NCBI RefSeq assembly: GCF_900116205.1
Contig: NZ_FOZS01000004.1
Span: forward strand, 248,001-312,000
DNA: 64,000 bases
Reading direction: 5' to 3'
Origin: Halostagnicola kamekurae
Lineage (GTDB): Archaea; Halobacteriota; Halobacteria; Halobacteriales; Natrialbaceae
Shown here: piece after piece, positions 50,350-60,277 of the stretch
Layout of the letters: every line of letters begins with the position of its first letter
Position numbering within the stretch: position 1 is the stretch's first letter
Program-made: the position numbers and the translations under genes
The notes under the pieces: generated by a model
Databases searched by the model: none
Seen by the model: only the letters and a program-made list of their open reading frames with translations
Told to the model about the DNA's origin: nothing

Positions 50350-52629
50350 TCAGGGGGAACTGAGAACGACGACCGGACAGGGCGCGTTCGTCAGAACGTC
50401 CTCAACGTTCGGGCCGAAAAACGCCCGTCGGGTCATCGGTCGTTTGTTCGATCCCATTATCACGGCGTCCGCGTCGGTCCGGTCCGCGATCCCGACGAGT
50501 TCCTCGCCGGGGGAGTCAGAGAACAGCACGGTCGTGACGACGTTCGCTCCGAGCTGTCGGCCGAGTTCGGCTTCGCGGTCGACGATCCGCTCGCCGATCT
50601 CCACCTCCTGGGGCGGCGGTGTTCGGGCGACGAACCGATCGTCTGACCGGTGGCTCGTGACCACGTGGACGACCTCGACGAGCGCTCGCTCCTCGAGCGC
50701 GATCGTAAATGCGATCTCCGCGGCGTGACGGCTCGCCTGCGTCCCGATCGTCGGTAACAGAATTCGTTCGATCGGCTCGTCCATCTTCGTTGGCTCTCGA
50801 CCGTCAACGCCGGACGCGCTGACGACCATCGCGGGACACGGGGTCTCCTGAACGACGCGATCGACCGTCGGGCTGAAAAGCGACGCGTCCGTCGAGCCCT
50901 CGAGCGTTCGCTCGCCGAGCACAACCAGATCGTAGCCCCCCGCGGCGGTCTCGAGGATCGATTCGGCGGCGCTCCCGTCGGTTTCTCTGACGAGACGCCG
51001 CGTCTCTCCCGAGAGCGTTCCCAGTTGCTGCTCGATACGGGAAAAGACCCGCTCGGTCTCGTCCGAGTCTGGATGACCCTTCCGATTCACTCGGTTCCGA
51101 TCGGACCCGTCCCCCCGGCGATCCCCGAGTCGGGTAACGAATCGTCTGATCCGGTCACGAACGCCTCCGCTGGACCCTCTCGTCTCGGTCGATGGCGTGA
51201 TACAGAGGAGGTCCAGATCGGTCTGGAGGTTCCGGAACAATGGACTGAGCAGTCGGGCCGCGTACTGCGTATCGGCGGTGCCTCGAGTCGGCAACAGAAC
51301 GCGATCGAGGTTGTTGACGAAGCTGTCCTGGAGGTACCGCTCGCGCTCGATACGCTTGCGTTCGGCCTCGCCCATTTCGATCTTCGGGATCGACCAGCGC
51401 ATGATCGCCGGCGCCATCAACGAAGTGACGATCGCAACCACGACGATGATGCTGTACATGCTCGTCGTCAGGATTCCGAGTCCGAGGCCGATCGTGGCGA
51501 CGATGATCTCCATCGCGCCGCGGGCGTTCATGCCGCCGCCGATGGTGATCCCTTCCCACTTCGAGAGGCCGGCCAGTCCCGAGACGCTCACGATGCCGCC
51601 GAACTTGCCGATGCAGGCGACAGAGAGAACGACGAGTCCGACGCCGAACACGAGCGGGTCCGCCAGGACGGTGACGTCCATTCGGAGGCCAGCGATGGCG
51701 AAGAAAAGCGGCGCGAAGATGGCGAGAGTCACGGCCTCGAAGACGTGCCTGACCCGGTAGGAGAACCGCTTCACCTGACCGGCCAGCACGCCGACGACGA
51801 ACGCGCCGAGTATCGCCTCGAGACCCATGTACTGGGTGAGCGCACCCGCGGCGAGTGTAAAGAGCATCACCGTCGATATCATCGCGATATCGCCGCCGAT
51901 GACGTTGTCGACCCATCTGATCGTGTCCGCGATGATTCGCCGTCCGATCGTGAACGCGGCGCCGAGAAACGCGAGCACCGAAACGATCGTCACCGCCGCC
52001 GAGTCGAGATCCGCGACGCCCGTTCGAGCGAGGCCGGCGACGGTGGCCAGCAGAATCCAGCCGATCGTATCGTCGACCATTCCCGCCGCGAGGATCAACT
52101 GTCCGATATCGCGCCGGATCACGTCCAACTCGAGGAGGATCTTCGCGATCACCGGAATCGCGGAGATGCTCATCGCGGTGGCGACGAAGAGACTGAAGAC
52201 GAGCCGGTCGTCCGCGGAGACGATGAACTCCGAGGGGAGAAACCACCCGAGAGCGAAGCCGGTCACGAACGGGACGAGGATTCCCCCCAGCGAGAGCAAC
52301 AGCGCCGTCCGCCCTTTGCTGATGACGAGGTCGATGTCGGTTTCGAATCCAGTGACGAGAAGCAACATGATGAGCCCGAGCCAGGAGATGATCTCGAGGA
52401 GGTGAAACTGGCTCTCGGAGACCACGAACAGCGACTCGTAGGCGCCCGGGACGACGACGCCCAAAAGCGACGGGCCGAGAACGACGCCGGCCAGGAGTTC
52501 GCCGACGACCGCCGGCTGTCCGATCGAACTGAAGGCTTCGCCGAGGACGCGCGCGACGAACAGCAGGACGGTCAACTGGAGGATGACGAGGAACAGTTCG
52601 TGGTGTCCGAGCGGTTCGATGAGTTCCAT
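50350..52629 (-). CDS. CPA2 cation/proton antiporter with two C-terminal Usp domains
   Basis: 759 residues. Residues ~1-420 form the Kef/NhaA-like antiporter (HHELFLVILQLTVLLFVARV; VVGELLAGVVLGPSLLG; AAGMVDDTIGWILLATVAGL; 12-13 helices). Residues ~435-600 (DRVLLPTRGTADTQYAARLL; DLVVLGERTLEGSTDASLFS) and ~605-755 (ERILLPTIGTQASRHAAEIA; AVIMGSNKRPMTRRAFFGPN) are two UspA-type nucleotide-binding domains. It probably exchanges Na+ or K+ for protons under nucleotide control. The second Usp loop is degenerate (SNKRPMTRRAFFG). Confidence 0.9.
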   Translation of the reverse strand: MELIEPLGHHELFLVILQLTVLLFVARVLGEAFSSIGQPAVVGELLAGVVLGPSLLGVVVPGAYESLFVVSESQFHLLEIISWLGLIMLLLVTGFETDIDLVISKGRTALLLSLGGILVPFVTGFALGWFLPSEFIVSADDRLVFSLFVATAMSISAIPVIAKILLELDVIRRDIGQLILAAGMVDDTIGWILLATVAGLARTGVADLDSAAVTIVSVLAFLGAAFTIGRRIIADTIRWVDNVIGGDIAMISTVMLFTLAAGALTQYMGLEAILGAFVVGVLAGQVKRFSYRVRHVFEAVTLAIFAPLFFAIAGLRMDVTVLADPLVFGVGLVVLSVACIGKFGGIVSVSGLAGLSKWEGITIGGGMNARGAMEIIVATIGLGLGILTTSMYSIIVVVAIVTSLMAPAIMRWSIPKIEMGEAERKRIERERYLQDSFVNNLDRVLLPTRGTADTQYAARLLSPLFRNLQTDLDLLCITPSTETRGSSGGVRDRIRRFVTRLGDRRGDGSDRNRVNRKGHPDSDETERVFSRIEQQLGTLSGETRRLVRETDGSAAESILETAAGGYDLVVLGERTLEGSTDASLFSPTVDRVVQETPCPAMVVSASGVDGREPTKMDEPIERILLPTIGTQASRHAAEIAFTIALEERALVEVVHVVTSHRSDDRFVARTPPPQEVEIGERIVDREAELGRQLGANVVTTVLFSDSPGEELVGIADRTDADAVIMGSNKRPMTRRAFFGPNVEDVLTNAPCPVVVLSSP

Positions 52630-52751
52630 ATCGTCCGACCAGCGGTTTTCGAATCCTACCCTCCGCTCCCACTATACACATTCCCCTGTACGGAATCCAT
52701 GACAGACACCGGTCAGAATGTTTTCCTCGCCTACCCGATAGACGTCGGTGC

Positions 52752-52913
52752 TTACGGTGGATTCGCCACGGCCGTTATGGTGACGACCGTGCCGACAAGT
52801 GCGAGAAACAACCCGCCGAGCGACAGCGACGACATTCCGTCGAAGTACGTGACCACGACCAATCCGACGACGGTCAGTTGTAGTCCGAGAATTCCCTGTT
52901 TCGTCGAATCCAT
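52752..52913 (-). CDS. Small membrane protein (53 aa)
   Basis: MDSTKQGILGLQLTVVGLVV with VTYFDGMSSLSLGGLFLALV and GTVVTITAVANPP*. Two hydrophobic helices around a short polar turn. It starts at ATG 52911-52913, ~120 bp upstream of the antiporter gene on the same strand. Function unknown. Confidence 0.55.
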   Translation of the reverse strand: MDSTKQGILGLQLTVVGLVVVTYFDGMSSLSLGGLFLALVGTVVTITAVANPP

Positions 52914-53025
52914 AGTGATAGTCACCAGAAAATGACTAAAAATCTACTGGTGTTTGGCCACAATTCTCAGTGGGCTCGTTTTTTCGCCGTCTCGGCAGTC
53001 AATCCCGCAGTCGCGCTGGCGCGGC

Positions 53026-53583
53026 TCACTCGAGTTCGCGAACGACCTCCGCGGGGTTGCCCTGAACCACGACGTTGGCCGGAACGTCCTCGGTGACGAC
53101 CGCCCCCGATCCGATCACCGCGCCGTCTCCGACGGTTACCCCGGGATTGAGCACCGCTCGGCCCCCGATCCAGACCGCATCGCCGACGGTAACCGGCTTG
53201 GCGTACTCGAGGCCGGCTGTCCGTTCGGCCGCCTCGAGCGGGTGGGTCGCCGTGTACACGTGGACGCCGGGCGCGAGCATGCAGTCGTCCCCGAATTCGA
53301 CCGGTGCGGCGTCCAGAATCACGCAGTCAAAGTTCGTATAGAAGTCCTCACCGACGTGGACGTTGTAGCCGTAGTCACAGCGAAACGGCGGCTCGAGATA
53401 GACGCCGTCTCCGACCGACCCGAACAGGTCGCTCACGATGTCGGCGCGTCGTCGCTCGTCGGAGACCGGCGTGCGATTGAACAGGGCGAGGCGATCTCGC
53501 GCGGCCCGGCGGTCGGCGACCAGCTGGGGATCGTCGGGGTCGTAGCGATCCCCGGCGATCATCTTCTCTCGTTCGGTCGGCAT
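53026..53583 (-). CDS. Sugar O-acetyltransferase (maltose/galactoside type)
   Basis: 185 residues. After the N-terminal MAT segment (MPTEREKMIAGDRYDPDDPQ, RLALFNRTPVSDERRRADIV) the left-handed beta-helix has hexapeptide repeats (DCMLAPGVHVYTATHPL, AVWIGGRAVLNPGVTVGDGA, VIGSGAVVTEDVPAN), and the catalytic His lies in TATHPLEA. Uses acetyl-CoA to acetylate a sugar or similar acceptor. Monocistronic. Confidence 0.9.
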   Translation of the reverse strand: MPTEREKMIAGDRYDPDDPQLVADRRAARDRLALFNRTPVSDERRRADIVSDLFGSVGDGVYLEPPFRCDYGYNVHVGEDFYTNFDCVILDAAPVEFGDDCMLAPGVHVYTATHPLEAAERTAGLEYAKPVTVGDAVWIGGRAVLNPGVTVGDGAVIGSGAVVTEDVPANVVVQGNPAEVVRELE

Positions 53584-53793
53584 ACTTCGACGAGCACCAG
53601 CTAGCCTAATACGGGTTCCGTTATCGCCATGTCCGGGGATTAGCCACGAGATTCACGAACCGACAGCATACACCACAGACGGTCGACCGCCGAACGCTCG
53701 AGTGCCGTCGAAACCGATCGTCAGGTGCCGACTGGAAAGACAGGATGCACAGGCAAGCCCAACAGCTACCTCGGGGATCGAGAGAGGTGTAAT

Positions 53794-53937
53794 ATGGTCA
53801 GACTGTCGACGATCGTAATCGGTCTCGCGATACTCTTTGGTATCGGACTCATACCGATCCCGATTCCAGGGATCGGAGTGCTCGTAGGTCTCTCAGGGAT
53901 CGTTATCGGCGTTATTCTGCGTCTCCTCGGGCACTAA
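53794..53937 (+). CDS. Small hydrophobic protein (47 aa)
   Basis: MVRLSTIVIGLAILFGIGLI with PIPIPGIGVLVGLSGIVIGV and ILRLLGH. Almost fully hydrophobic with a Pro-Ile-Pro turn between two short helices. The start at 53794 is chosen over an in-frame upstream ATG at 53725. Common in haloarchaeal genomes; unnamed. Confidence 0.5.
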   Translation: MVRLSTIVIGLAILFGIGLIPIPIPGIGVLVGLSGIVIGVILRLLGH

Positions 53938-53946
53938 CGCGCGGTT

Positions 53947-54546
53947 TCAAGAAACTTCTCGAGCCGTCCGCACCAGTACCTGCTTGAGTCCCGAAAGGAA
54001 CTCTCGAGCCACGGGAGCGCCGTCGTAGAGCCACAACAACGCGGCGAACGCTCCCAGGCTAAGTTGGAAGAGGAGGTACGGCGACGGCGATCCGGAGAGA
54101 AGTTCGTAGGTGTATCCGCCCAGCAGGTGAAAGAAGTACTCGAAGAACGCGATGTCCCGTTCGTATCCGGCGACGGTGGCGACTGGCCAAAAGGCGATTT
54201 CGGGAACGAAGTACCCGCCGCGGACGACCCGATCGAGGATGTCAGAGGGGAGGTGAAGCAGATAGACTACCCCGAACGCGGCTCCGACGTGTGTTCGGTC
54301 GTAGGATCTGGCGACGAGCCCGACCGCGGTCGCCACCGGGATGACGAAGAAAATCGAGTGGCCGATCGCGTACCCCGAGTCGAAGATTCCGAACTGCCAG
54401 GACAGGGGTTTGTCGATGAGATCCGGGAGGACCGACGCGAACACGACGGCGAAGGCCTCGAGACCGCCGGGCGCGCTCCGATAGTAGGCGTGACAGAACA
54501 ACGAGTAGGCGACGTACCCGACGATCGCGTGCTCCCACGGCCACAT
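53947..54546 (-). CDS. YdjM-like membrane-bound metal-dependent hydrolase
   Basis: 199 residues. The family motif of His/Asp metal ligands is spread over MWPWEHAIVGYVAY, VVFASVLPDLIDKPLSW and YLLHLPSDILDRVVRGG. Four to five helices. YdjM relatives are thought to hydrolyse an amide or similar bond and are linked to LexA-controlled phospholipase-like functions; here the substrate is unknown. Converges with the small gene at 53794. Confidence 0.75.
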   Translation of the reverse strand: MWPWEHAIVGYVAYSLFCHAYYRSAPGGLEAFAVVFASVLPDLIDKPLSWQFGIFDSGYAIGHSIFFVIPVATAVGLVARSYDRTHVGAAFGVVYLLHLPSDILDRVVRGGYFVPEIAFWPVATVAGYERDIAFFEYFFHLLGGYTYELLSGSPSPYLLFQLSLGAFAALLWLYDGAPVAREFLSGLKQVLVRTAREVS

Positions 54547-54781
54547 ATTAGGAACTCACCGGGGAGAGGACTACGGTAGTTATCGCGGGCGTGCGACGCC
54601 GCACTGCGACAGTGACCGACGCTGTCGGGGGACCCATTGGTAGAACGGAGGGTCCAGTCGGCAAAAAGATTTCCGAGACGGAATCGGGTACGCCGCCGTC
54701 TCGATACCCCCGCTGCATTCGATTCGCTCGGTCTCTCTCGAGTCCGAAACGGCCAAACGACTCGGCCGCGTCCGTCTTCGC

Positions 54782-55486
54782 ATGAAGTTCGCGCCCGGTG
54801 CCTGGAAGTACGCGATCTGGCCGCTCGTGGTCGCCCCCTTCGCGGTTCTGATCAGCGCCACCGCGAGCGTCGTCTCGCTCGCACTCGGCGTCGCAACGCT
54901 CGCGTTCTTTCGCGACCCCGACCGAACGCCGCCGGTATCCGGCACCGTCGCCCCGGCCGATGGGAACGTCTCCGTCCTGCGAACCGAGGGCGACCGCACT
55001 CGCCTCGGGATCTTCATGAACGTCTGGCACGTCCACGTCGTCCGGTCGCCGTTCGACGCCACGGTGGTGGACGTCGAACACGTCGACGGCGCGAACAGGC
55101 CGGCGTTCTCGAAGGACTCCGATCGGAACGAACGGGTCCACGTCACGCTCGAGCTCGAGGACCCGGCTGCCGTCGTCCCCGACCAAGCCGACGTCGTCTC
55201 CGATCCCAACTCGCAAGCGCCCACCGCGACCGTCACCTTCGTCGCCGGCGCGTTCGCCAGACGGATTCACCCCTACGTCGAAGCGGGCGATCGACTCGAG
55301 CGCGGGCAGCGAATCGGCCACATCGCGTTCGGTAGCCGCGTCGACGTGCTGTTCCCGACCGGCGTCTCGGGCGACGATATCGCCGTCGAACCGGGCCAAT
55401 CGACGACAGCGGGCGAAACCGTCATCCTGGACGCACCGCCGACGGCGGACGAAACCGGATTGGCGGGAGCGACCGACGAGCCGTAG
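54782..55486 (+). CDS. Archaetidylserine decarboxylase
   Basis: 234 residues starting at ATG 54782 (MKFAPGAWKYAIWPLVVAPF). Two N-terminal helices precede the decarboxylase domain: APADGNVSVLRTEGD, IFMNVWHVHVVRSPFDATVV and a late self-cleavage site FGSRVD, where the pyruvoyl group forms at the Gly-Ser bond. It converts archaetidylserine to archaetidylethanolamine, and in haloarchaea is needed for archaeosortase-based protein lipid anchoring. Upstream 230 bp are G+C-rich and gene-poor. Confidence 0.85.
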   Translation: MKFAPGAWKYAIWPLVVAPFAVLISATASVVSLALGVATLAFFRDPDRTPPVSGTVAPADGNVSVLRTEGDRTRLGIFMNVWHVHVVRSPFDATVVDVEHVDGANRPAFSKDSDRNERVHVTLELEDPAAVVPDQADVVSDPNSQAPTATVTFVAGAFARRIHPYVEAGDRLERGQRIGHIAFGSRVDVLFPTGVSGDDIAVEPGQSTTAGETVILDAPPTADETGLAGATDEP

Positions 55487-55588
55487 CGCGATGGAAGACC
55501 GTAACGCGATCGATTATCGACGCAGTCAGCTATCGGAGCGCGGCCGATTACCGAGCGCGACCGGCGGTCCGCCCGGTCGTTCTCGAGT

Positions 55589-57772
55589 TTACCGGTTGTC
55601 CTCGAGTGCGTCCCGCGCCGCCTCGAGATGCGCGCGTTCGATGACGACGTCGCCCGCACGTTCGTTGGCTTCTTCTGGGCCGTACTCCGTGGCTACCTCT
55701 CGGATGGCCTTCATCGAAGCGTCGCGAACCAGCGCCTCGAGGTCCGCACCCGTGTGCCCCTCGAGTTCGTCCGCGAAGGCGTCGATGTCCACGTCGTCGG
55801 CGAAGGGCTTGCCGCGGGTGTGGACCTCGAGGATCTTGCGCCGAGCCTCGGTGTCTGGTTCGGGGACAAGTACGTGCGTGTCGAGTCGGCCGGGTCGGAG
55901 CAACGCCGGATCGATGAAGTCCCGGCGGTTGGTCGCGGCGAGGACGACGAGGTTCGGATTCTCGCTCATCCCGTCGAGTTCCGTCAGGAGCTGTGAGACG
56001 ACGCGTTCGGTGACCTCGTGGCTCTCGCCTCGAGTCCCTGCGATGGCGTCGATCTCATCGAAGAAGACGATCGACGGAGCGGCCTGCCGTGCGCGTTCGA
56101 ACACCTTTCGAATGGCCTTCTCCGACTCGCCGACGTACCGATCGACGATCTCCGGGCCGTCGACGCGAACGAAGTTAACGTCGGTTTCGCCCGCGAGCGC
56201 TCGCGCGAGGAGGGTCTTCCCGGTTCCGGGCGGGCCGTGGAGCAAGACGCCGGAGGGCGGATCAGTGTTGGTCTCCTCGAAGAGCCGTTCGTACGTCAAC
56301 GGCCACTCGACCGACTCGCGCAGCGTTCGCTTTGCGTCCTCGAGTCCGCCGACGTCCGTGAAGTCGGTCGTCGGCGATTCTGCGACGTACTCGCGCATCG
56401 CCGAGGGCTCGACGGACGCGAGCGCCGCGTCGAAGTGGGATCTGGTCACCTTCGGGTCCTGATTCCACGCCGTGCGACCGTCGGCGTCGGTCGGCCTGCC
56501 TCGAATTGCGGCCATGGCCGCCTCGCTGGCTACCGCGTCCAGATCCGCGCCGACGAATCCGTGCGTTCGAGCCGCTATCTTGTCGATTCGAACGTCGTCG
56601 GCCAACGGCATGCCGCGGGTGTGGACCTGTAAAATCTCCTTGCGGCCCTCCTCGTCGGGAACGCCGATCTGAATCTCCCGGTCGAATCGGCCGCCGCGTC
56701 TGAGCGCCGGATCGATCGAGTCCACGCGGTTCGTCGCCCCGATGACGATCACCTCGCCGCGGGCGTCGAGGCCGTCCATCAGCGTCAGCAACTGCCCGAC
56801 GATCCTGTTTTCGGCGTCGCCGTCGTCGTCCCGCGTGCCGGCGATAGAGTCGATCTCGTCGAAGAAGATGATCGTCGGCGAGTTCTCTCGAGCGGCCTCG
56901 AAGGTCTCCCGAAGCTGTTCTTCGGATTCGCCCTTGTACTTCGACATGATCTCCGGGCCAGAGACGGTCTCGAAGTTGGCGTCGACCTCGTTTGCCACCG
57001 CTCGAGCGATCAGCGTCTTGCCCGTGCCGGGCGGTCCGTAGAGCAACACGCCGGAGGGCGGTTCGACGCCGAGGCGCTGGAAGAGGTCCGGCTCCGAGAG
57101 CGGGAGCTCGATCATCTCGCGGACGAGCTCGAGTTCCTCGTCGAGGCCGCCGATATCCTCGTAGGTCACGCCCGAGGGCGTCTCCGGTTCGGCGTCGGGA
57201 TCGCTTGTCTGTTCTGACGCGGACGATTGACTAGTGGCGGGCTCGCTCGCCGTCGGATCCGCCTGGGCGACGTCGATCGACGTCGAACTCGTGATGCGAA
57301 CGTCACCGTCAGGATCCGTATCGAGCACGGTAAACGGCTCGGGCGCGACACCTTCGATGCGGATCTGCTCTCCGGATCGAATCGGTCGGTTGCGAAGTTT
57401 CTGGGTCGCGACCCGCTCTGCTAGCTGCGATTCGGCCTCGGCAAGTTCCGACGGCGCGCCGAGGGTGACACGTTCTGCCTGCCTGATCGCGGCGGTGTCT
57501 TTCGCCCGAACGACCACCGTATCGCCCACGTGAACGCCCGCGTTGGCCCGCGTGTCGCCGTCGATCTGGATCACCGTTTCCGGGATCGACGGATCGGCAG
57601 GCCACATCTTGGCGATCGTCGTCTGCTCGCCGTCGATCACGACGGTGTCACCGCTTAGCACACCAAGTTTCCGACGGGCGATTTCCGGGATTCGGGCGAC
57701 GCCGCGTCCCGCATCCCGTTTCTCGGCGGCCCGAACGGTCAGGCTGACCTGCACGGAATCCGACTCACTCAT
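55589..57772 (-). CDS. cdc48: CDC48 AAA ATPase
   Basis: 727 residues, full length. N-terminal double-psi barrel (~1-180: [34 protein letters not shown]) followed by two AAA modules. D1 has [18 protein letters not shown] (~251-268) and [13 protein letters not shown]2 has [18 protein letters not shown] and [12 protein letters not shown], with SRH arginines ([25 protein letters not shown]). A hexameric unfoldase that extracts proteins for proteasomal degradation or remodelling. Housekeeping gene, high GC. Confidence 0.95.
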   Translation of the reverse strand: MSESDSVQVSLTVRAAEKRDAGRGVARIPEIARRKLGVLSGDTVVIDGEQTTIAKMWPADPSIPETVIQIDGDTRANAGVHVGDTVVVRAKDTAAIRQAERVTLGAPSELAEAESQLAERVATQKLRNRPIRSGEQIRIEGVAPEPFTVLDTDPDGDVRITSSTSIDVAQADPTASEPATSQSSASEQTSDPDAEPETPSGVTYEDIGGLDEELELVREMIELPLSEPDLFQRLGVEPPSGVLLYGPPGTGKTLIARAVANEVDANFETVSGPEIMSKYKGESEEQLRETFEAARENSPTIIFFDEIDSIAGTRDDDGDAENRIVGQLLTLMDGLDARGEVIVIGATNRVDSIDPALRRGGRFDREIQIGVPDEEGRKEILQVHTRGMPLADDVRIDKIAARTHGFVGADLDAVASEAAMAAIRGRPTDADGRTAWNQDPKVTRSHFDAALASVEPSAMREYVAESPTTDFTDVGGLEDAKRTLRESVEWPLTYERLFEETNTDPPSGVLLHGPPGTGKTLLARALAGETDVNFVRVDGPEIVDRYVGESEKAIRKVFERARQAAPSIVFFDEIDAIAGTRGESHEVTERVVSQLLTELDGMSENPNLVVLAATNRRDFIDPALLRPGRLDTHVLVPEPDTEARRKILEVHTRGKPFADDVDIDAFADELEGHTGADLEALVRDASMKAIREVATEYGPEEANERAGDVVIERAHLEAARDALEDNR

Positions 57773-57938
57773 ACCCCATCGTTTCAGCCGTACGGTCTTG
57801 AGAATTGTCCTGGGCCGCTTTGGATCTCCCCGTGCTCGACTTGGCTTGCCACTCTGAACGTCGTCTCACCGCACCGTTCCCCTTCGAACCCACTGTGCCA
57901 GAGAAACGCCTTTGGGGTGTGACACCCCTAGACGATCC

Positions 57939-58073
57939 ATGGTCGTCGAGACTGAGCGCGATAACGCCACCTGGTACGAGTGTGAGACCTGTGGGCTGCT
58001 CTTTACCGATGAGTCCGAAGCAACCGAACACGAAGCCCAGTGCGACGGAGACGATCCGTCCTACATTCAGTGA
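57939..58073 (+). CDS. DUF7128 small zinc-finger protein (44 aa)
   Basis: MVVETERDNATWYECETCGL followed by LFTDESEATEHEAQCDGDDP and SYIQ*. The C-x2-C plus H-x3-C arrangement (ECETC; HEAQC) is a small zinc finger of the DUF7128 type. Thought to bind nucleic acid. The gene sits alone between cdc48 and the DUF7508/DUF5796 pair. Confidence 0.75.
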   Translation: MVVETERDNATWYECETCGLLFTDESEATEHEAQCDGDDPSYIQ

Positions 58074-58142
58074 CGGTCCAGCGCGGCTCATGACGGTCGG
58101 CTTCGAACGCCGGCTTCGGCCGCCACGTTGGCAACTCCCCGC

Positions 58143-58388
58143 CTACTCGAGGCGGTCCCGGTGTTCGGCAGCCAGTTCTTCGGCTTGCGCTCGAGTCTGC
58201 GTCGCCGTCCATCGAACGCGCTCCCCGTCGCCGTATGCGAGCGCCGTCTTGAGTTCGTCCCGCAGGATGCCGGTGCCGATCTGACGAACCGTGCCGTCCG
58301 CGTCACCGAGTTCGTAGACGCCCGGTCGGTCCGGGACCCGGCCGACGGTTCGCCGATCGAGATCGTGCCACTGCTTTCGAAGGGGCAT
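58143..58388 (-). CDS. DUF7508-like, GIY-YIG-type small protein
   Basis: 81 residues from MPLRKQWHDLDRRTVGRVPD. The sequence RPGVYELGDADGTVRQIGTG resembles the GIY-YIG start of nuclease-like domains (Tyr for the first pair, Gly-Val-Tyr), and RAQAEELAAEHRDRLE is the helical end. The catalytic Arg/Glu set is not clear, so nuclease activity is doubtful. Starts inside the stop of the upstream DUF5796 gene (TAATG), so the two are translationally coupled. Confidence 0.65.
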   Translation of the reverse strand: MPLRKQWHDLDRRTVGRVPDRPGVYELGDADGTVRQIGTGILRDELKTALAYGDGERVRWTATQTRAQAEELAAEHRDRLE

Positions 58389-58819
58389 TACTCTCCCCCT
58401 TCGACGAGTTCGTATGCGTGTTCGCTCATCTCGTCCTCGGCGAAGACGAACACCCGACCGTCGACGAGAGACGGCTCGGCATCGACGCGGATCGAGTACG
58501 CCTCCGTCGAAACCCGGACGCCGGGAAACAGCTCCTCCTCGTCGGTTCCCTCGAGCATGACCCGCCCGACGCCGGTCGTTTCGAGAATGTCGTCGTGAGT
58601 GTTGCGATCGTTGACGTAGGTCATCACGCCCTCGATACCATCGGGGTCGGTGACCAGCACGTGGACCTCCTTTCCCGGCGGCGTCGTGATCGACTCCTCG
58701 ACAGCCTCTGGCGGCCCGTGATAGAACGCCTCGCGCCCGTCGAGGTAGTGGACGACGATACCGCCGTCGACCAGATCGACCTCGAGCGTGCTGGGGGGAA
58801 CGTTGTTTCGCATGCTCAT
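58388..58819 (-). CDS. DUF5796 family protein
   Basis: 143 residues from MSMRNNVPPSTLEVDLVDGG, with the conserved VVHYLDGREAFYHGPPEAVE, VHVLVTDPDGIEGVMTYVN and FPGVRVSTEAYSIRVDAEPS characteristic of haloarchaeal DUF5796 proteins. Cytoplasmic, function unknown. A shorter start (MRNNV, 58813) is possible. Coupled to the downstream GIY-YIG-like gene. Confidence 0.8.
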   Translation of the reverse strand: MSMRNNVPPSTLEVDLVDGGIVVHYLDGREAFYHGPPEAVEESITTPPGKEVHVLVTDPDGIEGVMTYVNDRNTHDDILETTGVGRVMLEGTDEEELFPGVRVSTEAYSIRVDAEPSLVDGRVFVFAEDEMSEHAYELVEGGE

Positions 58820-58969
58820 GCCCGGACTGACGTGATGAACTTGCAAAAACGAACCGCTCTCGCGTCGCGCGGCTCACCTCGGTATTTCTCGAGGACCGCA
58901 CGGTTGACCACACCGGTCACAACGGCGTCGACCGCCAGCGGTAAATAGTCGCTCTGAATGGTGATAGAT

Positions 58970-59842
58970 ATGGACGGCCGTGCTGTCTCCCCCGCTGCAG
59001 GAACGGTGCTGAACGCGCTCGCGACCAGGACCGGGTCAGCCTTCGCTATCGACCTCGAGACGACAGCGACGGTCGATCTGACCGACGACGGCGAGATCGA
59101 TGCCGAGATCGACGATCGGCCCGACGCGGACACGACGCTCATCGAATACTGTGCCGAACGCGTCCTCGAGCGATACGCCGAGGACGCGGGTCTCGACGCC
59201 GAAACGGTGGGCGCGCGCGTTCGCACCGAGAGCGAGATCCCGATGGCGGCCGGGCTCAAGAGTTCGAGCGCCGCGGCCAACGCGACCGTTGTGGCGACCC
59301 TCGACGCCCTCGAAATCGACGACGCCGTCGAGCGCGTCGACGCCTGCCGCCTCGGCGTGCAGGCCGCTCGAGACGCCGGCGTGACTGCAACGGGCGCGTT
59401 CGACGACGCAAGCGCGAGCATGCTCGGCGGCGTGACGATCACCGACAACACCACCGACGAACTGCTCGCTCACGAGAGCGTCGACTGGCACGCGCTGGTC
59501 TACACGCCGCCGGAGCAGGCGTTCAGCGCGGACGCGGACATCTCCGATTGCGAACGCATCGCGCCGATGGCGGATCTCGTCGCCGAACTCGCTCTCGACG
59601 GTCGGTACGGCGAGGCGATGACCGTCAACGGCTTCGCCTTTTGTGGCGCGCTCGGATTCTCCACCGGTCCGATGCTGGACGTCCTCCCGGACGTCGCGGG
59701 CGTCTCGCTGTCGGGCACCGGCTCGAGCTTCGTCGCGATCGGCGATAGAGAACAGCTCGAGGGGGTTCGCGACCGCTGGGACCGACGGGACGGATCGACG
59801 CGACTGTTGCGGACACGAACCGACGGAACACGAACGCTGTAA
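58970..59842 (+). CDS. aroK: Archaeal shikimate kinase (GHMP type)
   Basis: 290 residues from ATG 58970 (MDGRAVSPAAGTVLNALATR); an upstream GTG at 58958 adds MVID and is less typical. GHMP motif 1 PMAAGLKSSSAAANATVVAT (~98-117) and motif 3 region LSGTGSSFVAIGD are intact. It phosphorylates shikimate in aromatic amino-acid synthesis. Followed 17 bases later by the chorismate mutase gene, so the pair is an aromatic biosynthesis unit. Confidence 0.95.
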   Translation: MDGRAVSPAAGTVLNALATRTGSAFAIDLETTATVDLTDDGEIDAEIDDRPDADTTLIEYCAERVLERYAEDAGLDAETVGARVRTESEIPMAAGLKSSSAAANATVVATLDALEIDDAVERVDACRLGVQAARDAGVTATGAFDDASASMLGGVTITDNTTDELLAHESVDWHALVYTPPEQAFSADADISDCERIAPMADLVAELALDGRYGEAMTVNGFAFCGALGFSTGPMLDVLPDVAGVSLSGTGSSFVAIGDREQLEGVRDRWDRRDGSTRLLRTRTDGTRTL

Positions 59843-59859
59843 CATACTCAGGACTATCT

Positions 59860-60174
59860 ATGACCGAGGAATCACCGTCAAACGGGGAGAATCGAACGCC
59901 GGAGGAGATGGATCTCGAAGAGCTACGCGAGGAGATCCGTACGATCGACCAGGAACTGGTCGAACTGATCGCCCAGCGGACGTACGTCGCGGACACCATC
60001 GCCGCGGTCAAAGACGAACGGGACCTACCGACGACCGACGAGAAACAGGAAGAACAGGTCATGGAACGAGCGGGGGAAAACGCGGCGCAGTTCGATCTCG
60101 ATCCGAACCTCGTGAAGGCGACGTTTCGAATGCTGATCGAACTGAACAAGGTTCACCAGCGCGAGAATCGGTAG
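59860..60174 (+). CDS. Chorismate mutase
   Basis: 104 residues. After a disordered acidic start (MTEESPSNGENRTPEEMDLE), the AroQ-type helices are visible: LREEIRTIDQELVELIAQRT, YVADTIAAVKDERDLPTTDE and a third helix ending ELNKVHQ. Catalytic Arg/Lys residues (RTYV, KDERD, ERA) are in the expected places. It makes prephenate from chorismate in the same pathway as the upstream shikimate kinase gene. Confidence 0.9.
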   Translation: MTEESPSNGENRTPEEMDLEELREEIRTIDQELVELIAQRTYVADTIAAVKDERDLPTTDEKQEEQVMERAGENAAQFDLDPNLVKATFRMLIELNKVHQRENR

Positions 60175-60277
60175 CAAACAACACTGAGTTCACGTATGTA
60201 TTGCTGTTTCTTCTCGTCGATAGCTTCAGCGGTCGGACGGCGAAACACCTACAGTAACACGCACGTAATACGACCGT

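Noticed and set aside
51025-52935. A 636-aa plus-strand open frame across the antiporter gene
   Set aside because: It is the antisense shadow of the minus-strand CPA2-Usp gene, a common effect of GC-rich codons. It is Arg/Asp-rich and without any domain.
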